A DNA stretch of 59,374 nucleotides, from NCBI GenBank assembly GCA_947387485.1, contig CANDNT010000023.1, forward strand, positions 1 to 59,374. The letters run 5' to 3'. Source of the stretch: Aquimarina rhabdastrellae (GTDB lineage: Bacteria > Bacteroidota > Bacteroidia > Flavobacteriales > Flavobacteriaceae). This document shows positions 42,135-52,136 of the stretch, piece after piece (position 1 is the first letter of the stretch; each line of letters starts with the position of its first letter). A program made the translations under genes and the position numbers. The notes beneath the pieces are model-generated. The model did not search any database, was not told the DNA's origin, and worked only from the letters and a program-made list of their open reading frames with translations.

Positions 42135-44687
42135 CTACCAAAACATCCTAAAACTAAAATTAGGTGTAATCCCTAGTGATTGAACTTCTCTACTAATAAA
42201 ACGTTGTTCTAATGAAGCTGTTGTTCTAAATTCTTTATTAAGAATATTTTTTTCATTGTATAGGTTCAAAACCGAAACACCTACTTGATATTTAATATTA
42301 TTGTTTTGGTTTAACTTAAAATCATATAATGCAGAAAAATCCATACGATGGTACACAGGAAGATTATAGGCATTAATTTGATCAAACTTTAATACAGGAA
42401 TACCATCTTCTATATCTACGGCTTCTACTTCTGTAAAAGGTTTTCCAGTATGCCATAACCATCCTAATGATAATTTAAGGTTCTTATAGGTATAGGATTG
42501 TGTCCATTTTAAAGTATGTCTTATATTCCAATTTCCTGGAAAGAAAGTATCACTATTTATCGTTTCAAATTTATTTCTTGCATTTATAAAAGAATAGCTT
42601 AACCACGTTTTATATGCATTAATCTCTTTTTTAACAAAAAAATCTAATCCATATATTTTACTTTCTCCTATATGAAATTCATTATCAACTGGGTTAATAA
42701 AACCAGATGTTAAGGTAGTAATTCCATGTATATGCTTATAATATCCATCTATATCAAAATACCATGTTTTCTTTTTATAGCTTGCGCCTAAAGTCACTTG
42801 CGCACTATTTACCACAGGGAAACTATCGCCATTAGTCAATCTCCAAACTTCATTTTCTAATGTAAGATCGCTAATAACAGACTCTCTAATTTGATTAATA
42901 GCCTGACTTTTAAATTCTGCTGAAGCTTTGACCAAAAAGTTCTTTGTGAAATTTTTAGTCATATATAAACGCGGCTCAACATATGTTTTATTTATTTCTT
43001 CATATCGATTTACACGCATCCCAAATGAGACATACATCTGCTGCGGATTTGTATATTGATACTCTGCATATAAAGCATGGCTATTAAGTTTTCTAGAATC
43101 TTCATCCAAGATTAATGTCAAATTAGGAGTCTTTGATCGAAAACCATATTCGACAAAATTATTTGATAAGTGGTATCCTGCGATAAGTTTTCTATAATTA
43201 TTAAAATTATATTCCCAATCAACTTCTACACCGTAATCCCTAATTCTATTTAATTTACTATTCTCTTCTGTATCATCAAAAACAGGAACTGTAATAAACT
43301 TATAGCTTAATAAATACTTTGAGTAATACCCCTTAACACTATGACTCATTTTATCATTCCAGACTCTACTCCACTCTACACTCAATCCTTCATTTTCAGT
43401 TTTTAATTGATCTCTTAATAAAAGTTCATCATTTACAACATTGAAATCTAGATCATTCATTGCATAAATGGAATTAAATCTAATCTTATCTTTCTTTCCT
43501 AACTTTCCTATCATATTGATATTATAATCTGAAAAGAAAAAATCATTTTCACTTTGTTCTAGAGCATCACTTTCTTCAATTTTGGTATTTTGAAAAACGT
43601 TTTTTGATAATTGATCATAGGTTATCGTTTGAAAAAAATCGGTATATGATCTTCTTCCAGAGACTTGTAATGACAATTTATCTTTAATAAGTGGTATTCC
43701 TAAAGAAATATCACCATTAAGCATATTAATTCCTACTCCTCCAGTAAATTTAGAAATTACTTCATCATCTGTTTTTATGTCAATTATACTAGCTATACGA
43801 TCTCCATAACGTGCACTAGAACCACTTTTAATAAAATTAGCTTCTTTTGCCACATATGGATTAAATGCAGATAATACTCCAAAAAAATGCCCTTGACTAT
43901 ATGTTTTTATTCCATTCCATAATACTAAGTTTTGATGGGGCACACTTCCTCTCACATAAATACCTGAAGCTGTTTCAAAAGGAGTGTTAATTCCTGGTGA
44001 TAACTGAACACTACGTAATATATCTGGTTCTGTAAGCCCTGGTAAAATCCCTAATTCTCTTAATTTGATACGAATGGATCTATTGGTAAGTATAATTCCT
44101 TTGGCTATGTATTCTTTTATAAAGATTTCGTCAAGTGTTTCAATATTTTCTATTAGATATATTGGTTTACACGTTTCCTTTTTAAATAAAGATTTAGCTT
44201 CAACTTCATATGTTTTTGTTCCTAAACCTTTAAAATATAATATAGCTTTAAAAGAGATTTTTTTTAGTTCAAAAAAACCATTTTCATCAAGTTTAACAGT
44301 AATATTATCACCTTCTGATAATAGTGATACTTCTTTAAATGGTTGTTCATAAGCATCTAATATATAACCACAAATAGTTATTTTATCTTCAGCATTATAA
44401 TCTCTTATAACAACAAACTGTCCTTCCACAATTTCAAAACGAAGTTGTGTATCTCTTTCTAATTTCTTTAAAAGTGTAGGTAATGGTAATGCAGTATCAT
44501 ATTTTGTGTTAACTTCTTTATGTTTTATTATTTCATCTACATAAGAAAATTTAACGCCATAATGATCTTCTAACGTTTTTAAAACGTTTCGTAATGATTT
44601 TTGAGTATACACATCCTTATGAGCCTTTTCTTGAGAAAAGACACATATATTCCATAAGAATATAGCCACCCAAAATATTCTATTCAT
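42135..44687 (-). CDS. TonB-dependent receptor with STN signalling domain
   Basis: 850 residues. Signal peptide MNRIFWVAIFLWNICVFS. Residues about 25-100 are a secretin/TonB N-terminal (STN) domain (LRNVLKTLEDHYGVKFSYVD), which contacts the anti-sigma protein. A carboxypeptidase-like domain follows (about 105-185), then plug (DILRSVQLSPGINTPFETAS) and barrel ending GITPNFSFRMFW. The downstream partner of FecR and FecI in the same unit; ligand binding outside should release the sigma factor. No SusD gene present. Confidence 0.93.
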   Translation of the reverse strand: MNRIFWVAIFLWNICVFSQEKAHKDVYTQKSLRNVLKTLEDHYGVKFSYVDEIIKHKEVNTKYDTALPLPTLLKKLERDTQLRFEIVEGQFVVIRDYNAEDKITICGYILDAYEQPFKEVSLLSEGDNITVKLDENGFFELKKISFKAILYFKGLGTKTYEVEAKSLFKKETCKPIYLIENIETLDEIFIKEYIAKGIILTNRSIRIKLRELGILPGLTEPDILRSVQLSPGINTPFETASGIYVRGSVPHQNLVLWNGIKTYSQGHFFGVLSAFNPYVAKEANFIKSGSSARYGDRIASIIDIKTDDEVISKFTGGVGINMLNGDISLGIPLIKDKLSLQVSGRRSYTDFFQTITYDQLSKNVFQNTKIEESDALEQSENDFFFSDYNINMIGKLGKKDKIRFNSIYAMNDLDFNVVNDELLLRDQLKTENEGLSVEWSRVWNDKMSHSVKGYYSKYLLSYKFITVPVFDDTEENSKLNRIRDYGVEVDWEYNFNNYRKLIAGYHLSNNFVEYGFRSKTPNLTLILDEDSRKLNSHALYAEYQYTNPQQMYVSFGMRVNRYEEINKTYVEPRLYMTKNFTKNFLVKASAEFKSQAINQIRESVISDLTLENEVWRLTNGDSFPVVNSAQVTLGASYKKKTWYFDIDGYYKHIHGITTLTSGFINPVDNEFHIGESKIYGLDFFVKKEINAYKTWLSYSFINARNKFETINSDTFFPGNWNIRHTLKWTQSYTYKNLKLSLGWLWHTGKPFTEVEAVDIEDGIPVLKFDQINAYNLPVYHRMDFSALYDFKLNQNNNIKYQVGVSVLNLYNEKNILNKEFRTTASLEQRFISREVQSLGITPNFSFRMFW

Positions 44688-44701
44688 TAATTATAACTAG
44701 A

Positions 44702-45619
44702 TCACTTTAATACCAACGTTTTTTTGTCTTCTGACAATGTGTATGTTACATCTAAGGTACTAAAAACTGTTTTTAATGCAACATCAAGATTATCATTAGG
44801 AAACGTTCCTGTATATATAATAGTATTATCTAGGGGTTTATTCTTTATTTTAAGGTTGTATTGTTCTTCTATTTCTTGTAGTACATAACTAATAGGGACA
44901 CTATGAAACGAACTCGTATTATTAATCCATGAAGGAGCTTCTACATTTTCATTCCATTGTTCTTGCTCTGCTTCTATACGTCTAAAAGCCTCTCCTCTAG
45001 TTAAAATCTCTGTATGTTTTCTAGAAGAAACACTTACTTTTCCTTCATAACAAACTACTTGAAATAGTTCATCTTGAGATGTTACATTAAATTGTGTTCC
45101 TAAAACGGTAACATCTCCATTAGCTGTTTTTACAGAAAATTTGCTTCCTTTTTTTACTTTAAAGTATGCTTCTCCATCTAGATTCACCAAACGATTATCT
45201 GACCAATCTTTATCATACTTTGCAGAAGATTTAGCATTAAGTATCATTTCTGACCCATCTGGTAATGTCACAACTTTTTGTTCTCCAAAACCTGTATCAT
45301 GAGATATTTTTGAAGTATTAAAAATAAAAAGTCCCACAAGTATTGCTATAGATGCTGCTACAGAAAGTGTTGCTAATAAAGGAATCACTTTTCTCTCTTT
45401 TTGTTTTAGTGTTCCTTCATTATTATTTTTAACTGTTTGCAGCGCTTTATCCACATCATATGCTTTTATTCTTAAAGCATCTGTTTCTGCAATAATCTTC
45501 TTATATTCTTTATATTCGGGATGAGCTTCAAATTCTGCTAATTCTTCAGGGGTTAATTCATTATTAAGCCACCTTGATAGAAAAGCTCCTTCTGCATCAT
45601 CTCTTAATTTTTCTAACAT
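44702..45619 (-). CDS. FecR-family anti-sigma/sigma regulator
   Basis: 305 residues. Cytoplasmic N-terminus with the sigma-binding segment (AFLSRWLNNELTPEELAEFE), one membrane helix (about 78-100, LSVAASIAILVGLFIF), FecR beta domain (FGEQKVVTLPDGSEMILNAK, VKTANGDVTVLGTQFNV) and DUF4974-type C-terminus. It transmits the signal from the STN receptor to the sigma factor. 14 bp separate it from the receptor gene. Confidence 0.95.
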   Translation of the reverse strand: MLEKLRDDAEGAFLSRWLNNELTPEELAEFEAHPEYKEYKKIIAETDALRIKAYDVDKALQTVKNNNEGTLKQKERKVIPLLATLSVAASIAILVGLFIFNTSKISHDTGFGEQKVVTLPDGSEMILNAKSSAKYDKDWSDNRLVNLDGEAYFKVKKGSKFSVKTANGDVTVLGTQFNVTSQDELFQVVCYEGKVSVSSRKHTEILTRGEAFRRIEAEQEQWNENVEAPSWINNTSSFHSVPISYVLQEIEEQYNLKIKNKPLDNTIIYTGTFPNDNLDVALKTVFSTLDVTYTLSEDKKTLVLK

Positions 45620-45677
45620 AACATTTTATCCTCTATAATTGTATAACGCATATTTTATAAAGTACCCTACCTAATTT

Positions 45678-46205
45678 TTAAGCAGTACCTATTTCTTTTC
45701 TCATTTTAACCAATGCTTTATGCATTAGTTTTTCTATTGCTTTAATTGAAACACCAGATAATTCTGCTATTTCTCTATAAGTTTTCTTTTCTATTCTACT
45801 TAATAAATAAACTTCTCGTTGTCGTTCTGGTAAACTTGCTATAGCTCGTTTTAGTTTTTCATGATACTCTTTTTCAAGCATTAGAAACTCTGGTGATTCT
45901 TGCGTAGCTTCACTTTTACTTCCTAAAATATAATTTTTATATTTAAATTTCACTTGGTTATGTCGCATCATACTAATACCCTTATTCACTGCTACCGTAT
46001 ATAAATAACTTTTAGCTTTCTCTAAAACCACTTTACTACAGTTGTTCCATAATTTAATAAAAGCCTCCTGCACAATATCTTCTGCTTGATCAAGATCACC
46101 GAACTTAAAATATAAATAATTTCTTAACGGAGTCGCTTGTTCTTTAAAAAAGGTATCAAAAACCTCTTCTTTGCAAATATTATTTTTATCCAAATCCAAA
46201 CTCAT
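45678..46205 (-). CDS. FecI-type ECF sigma factor
   Basis: 175 residues. Region 2 (PLRNYLYFKFGDLDQAEDIV, then EAFIKLWNNC) and region 4 (ASLPERQREVYLLSRIEKKT, VSIKAIEKLMHKALVKMR) are complete. First gene of the FecI-FecR-receptor unit. It should direct transcription of this unit and possibly of the divergent lipoprotein. Confidence 0.95.
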   Translation of the reverse strand: MSLDLDKNNICKEEVFDTFFKEQATPLRNYLYFKFGDLDQAEDIVQEAFIKLWNNCSKVVLEKAKSYLYTVAVNKGISMMRHNQVKFKYKNYILGSKSEATQESPEFLMLEKEYHEKLKRAIASLPERQREVYLLSRIEKKTYREIAELSGVSIKAIEKLMHKALVKMRKEIGTA

Positions 46206-46653
46206 AGAAAGTCAAAGCTATTGCATTTTTATCGTTAATCAAAAAAAACATTTTTTTTTATCATTATAAAAAATACAGGGTAGGGTAATCTAAAATGCAT
46301 ACGTTTTAAAGATGTAATTGGAGTTCATACATTTTAATTTGATTATCGAATGACACCATTACATCAACAAATGATTTTCTTATCTCCGTCTTGGAATAAT
46401 TTATTTATTCTACTGGGGTAATTAGATAGAGATTATTAAGATTATTATTTGTTCATTATTTTAGAAGAGCAATTAAAAAAATTGGTTAGTTTTAATTACA
46501 TCAATTATTATCACTCATCATAATTGATCGTTATTGCCTAAAAATAGTAGCCGGATTTTTAGGCAATGCTCTCTAATATTTTTTGAATATTAACTTTTTT
46601 AATTATTTTGAAACCATATATTTAACTTTTTTACCCTTAGAAAGATTTTTATC
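46206..46653. other. Divergent regulatory region with a strong hairpin
   Basis: 448 bp between the FecI gene (minus) and a lipoprotein gene (plus), no coding frame. TTGCCTAAAAAT (46534-46545) and ATTTTTAGGCAA (46555-46566) form a perfect 12-bp stem with a 9-nt loop, about 90 bp before the GTG of the lipoprotein gene. No TAnnTTTG box is obvious, as expected for ECF-dependent promoters. Confidence 0.65.
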
Positions 46654-48123
46654 GTGAAGCAGAAGCGTATACATAAAATATTTGTTTTGTTAATTCTTGT
46701 ATGTTTAGGAATGACATACTCATGTGTAAGTGATGAAACAATTGTTAGTAATCAAAACCTTGTAGCCACAAATACCCAGAGTGCATCCCTTATGGCTATT
46801 CTTAATAGAGTTTCTAATAGTTCCTCTAGTTCAGATTCAGATCCTCTACCATGCTTTGATTTTGTTTATCCTATAACATTAGGATTTAATACATCTGCTA
46901 CTGTTATTATACAAAATGACGAAGCTTTATTAGATGTCATTGAATCTCAAACATCTAACCTATATATTGATAGTGTTCAATTTCCTATTCAAGTCACTTT
47001 TGAAAACACTAACACTACAATGACTTTGAATAACGAAACTGATCTTATTGATTTATTATTAGAATGTGAATACGATACCATACGTACAATTTTTGATAGT
47101 ACCTATGGTGTATGCTTTGACTTTATATATCCAGTATCAATGTTAGATAATGCTGGCAATCATACAACCATTAATTCTTCTAGTGAGTTATCTCAATTCA
47201 TAGACTCTCAAGGGCAAAATTATCAACCTAATTTTGTATTTCCGATACGAGTACTTGATAGTACACTACAACAATCTTATATTTTACATTCTTATTTTGA
47301 TTTCTTTTATATCATTAATGATTGTAATCGGTGCCCATCAACTAGTGATTTTATAGTCGAAGTCACCAATCCACATAGTTTAGTTTTTAGAATTAAACCT
47401 ATCAACATCCCACCAGATGTTGATCGCATTTTTTTCACATACCCAGATGGATCAATCATGCCTTATGAACGAACAAATGGAGAATGGCTACCTTTTACGA
47501 TTTCATCATCTGGTCCAGTTCAATTTCAACTTTGCCAAAGCTATACTCATCCAAATTGTCCCAATGAAACTCATCAGAATTGTAATACTATTGTTGCTGA
47601 AGAATTATGTGCCGATTTAGATTTTTCTGTAGAACAATTATCTGGCACTACAGACTATGTATTTACAGCAAATTTTGAAGATCGAGATTTAATTGATTAT
47701 AATTGGGTCATTAATGATAGTGTTGTAGGAAATAGTGATAATTTTCCTAACCATACCTTTCCTGTAACTTTATCTCCAGGTACTGTAGTTGAAGCTTGTA
47801 TTAAATATACATCTGAAGCTTGTCTAGAAGGAGTATCTGTATGTAAAACTATTGAAGTACCTTATATATGTCCAGAGGTTGATTTTTCTTATATGAATAA
47901 TGGAGATAATTCTTATACCTTCTCTGCTAATTTTGATGCTATGAATTCTATTGTTTATGGATGGTATGTAGATGGAAATCTTATAGAAACAGATGGAGCT
48001 GGTGGTGATAATCAATTGACTTTTCAATTTAGTCAAGGCGGAATTCACAATGTTTGCATTATCACTAGTGAATCTCATTCTTGCCCAAATGGAACATCAT
48101 TCTGTAAAACAATAACGATATAA
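46654..48123 (+). CDS. Surface lipoprotein with repeated FDFVYP and PKD-like domains, GTG start
   Basis: 489 residues. GTG 46654 opens the lipoprotein signal (VLLILVCLGMTYSC, lipobox Cys). Two or three copies of a Cys-containing domain start CFDFVYPITL (about 68) and CFDFIYPVSM (about 150), with QPNFVFPIRV in the second. The C-terminal part has two PKD-like repeats (LCADLDFSVEQLSGTTDYVF and ICPEVDFSYMNNGDNSYTFS). Divergent from the FecI/FecR/STN-receptor cassette; it may be a surface partner or target of that system. Not a SusD homologue. Confidence 0.75.
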   Translation: MKQKRIHKIFVLLILVCLGMTYSCVSDETIVSNQNLVATNTQSASLMAILNRVSNSSSSSDSDPLPCFDFVYPITLGFNTSATVIIQNDEALLDVIESQTSNLYIDSVQFPIQVTFENTNTTMTLNNETDLIDLLLECEYDTIRTIFDSTYGVCFDFIYPVSMLDNAGNHTTINSSSELSQFIDSQGQNYQPNFVFPIRVLDSTLQQSYILHSYFDFFYIINDCNRCPSTSDFIVEVTNPHSLVFRIKPINIPPDVDRIFFTYPDGSIMPYERTNGEWLPFTISSSGPVQFQLCQSYTHPNCPNETHQNCNTIVAEELCADLDFSVEQLSGTTDYVFTANFEDRDLIDYNWVINDSVVGNSDNFPNHTFPVTLSPGTVVEACIKYTSEACLEGVSVCKTIEVPYICPEVDFSYMNNGDNSYTFSANFDAMNSIVYGWYVDGNLIETDGAGGDNQLTFQFSQGGIHNVCIITSESHSCPNGTSFCKTITI

Positions 48124-48200
48124 AAAATTAATTGATATTTCGTGGGTATTATATCAGTTAAAAGTTAGACTCTTTATGCTAACAAATTGCTATGAAAAAA

Positions 48201-48233
48201 GAAGAGAGTTATGTATTACACATAACTCTCTTC
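48201..48233. terminator. Bidirectional terminator
   Basis: GAAGAGAGTTATGT, 4-nt loop, ACATAACTCTCTTC, a perfect 14-bp stem, followed on the minus strand by T6. Ends the DUF6503 gene and possibly the convergent lipoprotein gene. Confidence 0.88.
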
Positions 48234-48263
48234 TATATTTATATAGATATATCATTACACTCT

Positions 48264-49088
48264 CTAGTGTGCCGCTTCTTTTTGATCTTTAGTAGTTTCT
48301 TCTGGTTTGCTAAAAGTTTTTTCGTCAAGTTTCTCTTGACTTGCAGAGGCACTTCCAAAATTAACTTCACTTCTTACATCTCCTACTTTCCCTTCTTCAA
48401 ACACTCTCCATTTTAATGTTTTAGGTAATTTTAATCCATCAACATCTTCCCAAGCAACATATTCAATTAAACTTACTTTATCACTAACTTCTTTACTAAA
48501 ATAAGTTACTGTATACCCTAAGTACTTCATTTCATGAGTAGCTTTGTCATAGTATAAAAAGTAATTATCTTTTGAAGAATCTCCTACTCCATCTGCGTAG
48601 CTAATTTTAATACCAGCATAACTATCTTCACCTACTTTTAAATCATCTACTTTTTCATATGTAATTCCATCATCTCCTAATACAAAAGGCATTGCATAGA
48701 AATAGAACATTAAGTTATGGTAAAAACGTGGATTTCCTTTAAAATATGTAGAATCTTGAACGATCCATGCTTCTTTACCATCATATCCTAATGCAAATTT
48801 ATCTGTCTCGATTTTTGCATGACGGCTCTTTAGATCTGTAGTATGCTTTTCATTACCTTCTGGCTTTATAATCTCAAAAACCAAAGTATTTTTTTCATCA
48901 AAAGCTTTAATTCCTCCATGTGCTTTAAATACCTGAGCTACGTCTGTAGGAAAATTTGAAGAACGATCAGGAGTTTCCTGTACTTGTTCAACAACAGGAG
49001 TTTCCTGAACCTCTTCTGTTGTTTTCACTTCTTTTTTACAAGCTACAAAGGTTGCCATTGCAGCTGTAATTAACATTACTTTTTTCAT
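48264..49088 (-). CDS. DUF6503 family lipoprotein
   Basis: 274 residues. Lipoprotein signal MKKVMLITAAMATFVACK, then an acidic linker and a LolA-like beta domain (AHGGIKAFDEKNTLVFEIIK, KIETDKFALGYDGKEAWIVQ). This pattern is known as DUF6503 in Flavobacteriaceae; a lipid-handling role is inferred from the fold only. Monocistronic. Confidence 0.8.
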   Translation of the reverse strand: MKKVMLITAAMATFVACKKEVKTTEEVQETPVVEQVQETPDRSSNFPTDVAQVFKAHGGIKAFDEKNTLVFEIIKPEGNEKHTTDLKSRHAKIETDKFALGYDGKEAWIVQDSTYFKGNPRFYHNLMFYFYAMPFVLGDDGITYEKVDDLKVGEDSYAGIKISYADGVGDSSKDNYFLYYDKATHEMKYLGYTVTYFSKEVSDKVSLIEYVAWEDVDGLKLPKTLKWRVFEEGKVGDVRSEVNFGSASASQEKLDEKTFSKPEETTKDQKEAAH

Positions 49089-49188
49089 GGTTATTATAGG
49101 GTTGATTTTTACTATTAACTAGTTTAGTCTAATTTTAAAAATCACCTTACATTTATAACTGCTTGAAAAAGTTAAATCTATCTTAATA

Positions 49189-50445
49189 TTATGTTTTTTG
49201 CTTTTTCTTCTTAGCAGCAGGAAATAATACATTGTTAAGAATCAAACGATACCCTGGCGAATTAGGATGTAGCTCTAATTCAGTTTTTGGATCTCCTACT
49301 CTATGCTGATAATCTTCTGGATCATGCCCTCCATAAAATGTAAAAAAACCTTTTCCTTTAATTCCATGAATATATCTAGCTTCTTGATTTGTTTTATTAC
49401 TCCCCATGATAAGTACATTAGATTTTATTAATCTATGATTATAAGAAGTTGTTTGCCCCATAAAACCTTTAACCAAACGTGTATGATTTTGATTTAACAT
49501 TGTAGGAATAGGATCCCATTTTGCAGAATAATCCATCAATGTAAAATAATCTGTTTCTTTTCTTATTCGTCTTTTTGAAGTCATATCTATAGAAGAAAAC
49601 TCATAAACAGAAGGATTTCTTTCTAATTTAAAATCTTTAAATGCAAAAGTTTTAGCATAATCAATTTTTGATTGATAACCTGACTCACTTGGATCGCCAT
49701 CAAACATCGCTTCGCATATATCAACTCCTTCTGCAGCCAATGCTATTTCAAAACTATCTGTTGCACTACACATAGCAAACATAAATCCACCTCCTACTAC
49801 ATAATCTCTAATTTTTAGAGCTACAGCCAACTTTTCTTCAGATACCTTATTGTATCCTAATTCTTGGGCAAATTTTTCTGCTTGAGCTTTATTTTTTATA
49901 TACCAAGATGCAGCCCTATATGCTCCATAAAATTTTCCGTACTGTCCTGTAAAGTCTTCATGATGCAAATGCAACCAATCATACAAAATCAAATTATCTT
50001 CTAGAACTTCTTTATCATATATTGTCTTATATGGAATTTCTGCATAAGTAAGTACCATAGTCACTGCATCGTCCCAAGGTTGATTTCCATCTGGAGAATA
50101 TACTGCTATTTTAGGTGCTTTTTCTAGCACTATAGCTTCCATATTTTGCGAAGGACTACTAATTTCTTCTAGAATAGTTGTTGTTTTGGCATTGCTTAAA
50201 ATTTCATAAGAAACACCTCTTATCTTACATTCTTTTTGAATTTCTGCAGTATCTGGTAATAAAAAAGAACCTCCTCTATAATTAAGTAACCATTTTACTT
50301 TTTGATTATTATCCAAAGTCCAATACGTAATTCCGTATGCCTTTAAATGGTCTTTTTGAGATTCTGCATCCATAGGAATCAATATATAGGATGCATAAGA
50401 AGGTAATGTGAGTATAAAGAAAATAAAAGCTATCACACTCTTCAT
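49189..50445 (-). CDS. Exported protein usually annotated asparagine synthetase B (doubtful)
   Basis: 418 residues from ATG 50445. Frames extending further upstream overlap dnaB and give no signal peptide, whereas MKSVIAFIFFILTLPSYA is a clear one. The middle has GGGFMFAMCSATDSFEIALA, an amidotransferase-like nucleophile elbow with a Cys, plus HHEDFTGQYGKFYGAYRA and GQTTSYNHRLIKSNVLIMG. Related Flavobacteriaceae proteins carry the asparagine synthetase B name, but no synthetase domain is visible and export argues against it. The start codon lies in the loop of a terminator-like hairpin. Confidence 0.65.
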   Translation of the reverse strand: MKSVIAFIFFILTLPSYASYILIPMDAESQKDHLKAYGITYWTLDNNQKVKWLLNYRGGSFLLPDTAEIQKECKIRGVSYEILSNAKTTTILEEISSPSQNMEAIVLEKAPKIAVYSPDGNQPWDDAVTMVLTYAEIPYKTIYDKEVLEDNLILYDWLHLHHEDFTGQYGKFYGAYRAASWYIKNKAQAEKFAQELGYNKVSEEKLAVALKIRDYVVGGGFMFAMCSATDSFEIALAAEGVDICEAMFDGDPSESGYQSKIDYAKTFAFKDFKLERNPSVYEFSSIDMTSKRRIRKETDYFTLMDYSAKWDPIPTMLNQNHTRLVKGFMGQTTSYNHRLIKSNVLIMGSNKTNQEARYIHGIKGKGFFTFYGGHDPEDYQHRVGDPKTELELHPNSPGYRLILNNVLFPAAKKKKQKT

Positions 50446-50467
50446 ATTTTTTAGTGTGATAGCTTTT
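50425..50467 (-). terminator. dnaB terminator-like hairpin with the next start codon in its loop
   Basis: On the minus strand AAAAGCTATCACACT (50467-50453) pairs perfectly with AGTGTGATAGCTTTT (50439-50425) around a 13-nt loop AAAAAATATGAAG, which contains the ATG at 50445. T-rich sequence follows the stem. The structure starts 6 bp after the dnaB stop. Confidence 0.75.
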
Positions 50468-50473
50468 TGTATT

Positions 50474-52021
50474 TTAAAAAGGAACGTCGTTATCATCATT
50501 TGAGTCATTAAAGCTACTCCCAAAAGCTTCATTCGCACTAGGTAAATGACCAGGATTAAACGGATCTTCGTCTTCATCTCCATTCATTTTTGAGTGAAAC
50601 TCTGTAGGAATACCAAAATCATCATCTAAGTTATCAAATTTACCTAAGTGTCCTATAAATTTTAACCTAATATTTTCTAATCCACCATTACGGTGCTTAG
50701 CTACAATAAATTCTCCTTGTCCTTGAGTAGGAGATCTTTCTTCATCATCCCATTCTTCAATTTTATAATATTCTGGACGATAAATAAACGATACAATATC
50801 TGCATCCTGCTCAATTGCTCCAGATTCACGAAGGTCACTCAATAATGGTCGTTTACTTCCTCCACGCGATTCTACAGCACGAGATAACTGAGATAAGGCA
50901 ATTACAGGTATGTATAATTCTTTTGCCAATGCCTTAAGGTTACGTGAAATAGTCGAAATCTCTTGTTCACGGTTACCATTCTTTCCTGTTCCTCCAGCTG
51001 TCATTAACTGCAAATAATCAATAATGATCATTTTAATCCCGTGTTGAGAAGCTAAACGTCTTGCTTTTGCACGTAAATCAAAAATTGATAGCGATGGAGT
51101 ATCATCAATAAATAATGGTGCTTTTTCTAAATCCTTAACTTTAACATTTAACTGTTCCCATTCGTGTTTTTCGAGCTTACCTGTACGTAATTTCTCTGAA
51201 GACAATCCAGTTTCAGAAGAAATCAAACGCGTAATCAGCTGTACAGATGCCATCTCCAGAGAGAAAAACGCTACTGGAATTCCCTGACCTACGGCTATAT
51301 TTCTTGCCATCGATAAGGTTAGGGCCGTTTTACCCATACCAGGACGGGCTGCTACAATAATTAAATCACTGGGCTGCCATCCTGAAGTTAATTTATCTAA
51401 TTTATCAAATCCAGAAGGAACTCCACTCATCCCTTCCTGATTTGAAATCTCTTGAATTTTCTTTTTTGCTTGAATTACTAAACTCTGTGCACTTTCAGAA
51501 GATCTTTTTATATTTCCCTGAGTTACTTCATATAATTTTGATTCTGCCGAGTCTAATAAATCAAAAACATCTGTAGTTTCATCATATGCTTCTTCTATAA
51601 TTTCATTTGATAACTTGATCAAACTACGTTGAATAAATTTCTGCTGTATAATACGAGCATGAAATTCTATGTGAGCAGACGATGCTACTTTTTGTGTTAA
51701 TTGTATAAGATAATAATCTCCACCTGCAATTTCTAGTCTTCCATCTTTTTTTAATTGGGTAGATACCGTTAACAGGTCAATTGGTTCTGAGTTTTCAAAA
51801 AGCTTAAATATAGCTTCAAAAATATATTGATGAGCCTCTCTATAAAATACTTCAGGACTCAATATATCAATAACTTCATCAACTCCTTTTTTATCGATCA
51901 TCATTGCCCCTAACACCACTTCTTCTAAGTCTACTGCCTGTGGTGGTAACTTTCCCTTTTCTAAAGAAATTACATTCCCCTTCTTGAAATTTCTCTTTTG
52001 ATTTTGTTGTGCGTTTTCCAT
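50474..52021 (-). CDS. dnaB: Replicative DNA helicase DnaB
   Basis: 515 residues. N-terminal DnaB domain (PPQAVDLEEVVLGAMMIDKK) and RecA-like helicase domain with Walker A AARPGMGKTA, Walker B IIIDYLQLM and the arginine-finger region GSKRPLLSDLRESGAIEQ. No intein. The acidic C-terminus (DSNDDNDVPF) is common in Bacteroidota. It unwinds DNA ahead of the replication fork as a hexamer. Confidence 0.98.
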   Translation of the reverse strand: MENAQQNQKRNFKKGNVISLEKGKLPPQAVDLEEVVLGAMMIDKKGVDEVIDILSPEVFYREAHQYIFEAIFKLFENSEPIDLLTVSTQLKKDGRLEIAGGDYYLIQLTQKVASSAHIEFHARIIQQKFIQRSLIKLSNEIIEEAYDETTDVFDLLDSAESKLYEVTQGNIKRSSESAQSLVIQAKKKIQEISNQEGMSGVPSGFDKLDKLTSGWQPSDLIIVAARPGMGKTALTLSMARNIAVGQGIPVAFFSLEMASVQLITRLISSETGLSSEKLRTGKLEKHEWEQLNVKVKDLEKAPLFIDDTPSLSIFDLRAKARRLASQHGIKMIIIDYLQLMTAGGTGKNGNREQEISTISRNLKALAKELYIPVIALSQLSRAVESRGGSKRPLLSDLRESGAIEQDADIVSFIYRPEYYKIEEWDDEERSPTQGQGEFIVAKHRNGGLENIRLKFIGHLGKFDNLDDDFGIPTEFHSKMNGDEDEDPFNPGHLPSANEAFGSSFNDSNDDNDVPF

Positions 52022-52136
52022 ACAACTAATGTAAGCAAATTGTTATGAGTTCTTCTTCCCTATTCCTAATGGAATGTTAACTATTCATAAACAAATATAC
52101 TGTTGATAAATTCTTTTTATTGTTAATAAGCAAAAA

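Noticed and set aside
49189..50583. Longer start of the asparagine synthetase B-named gene overlapping dnaB by about 110 bp
   Set aside because: The extra N-terminal residues come from dnaB in another frame and hide a clear signal peptide.
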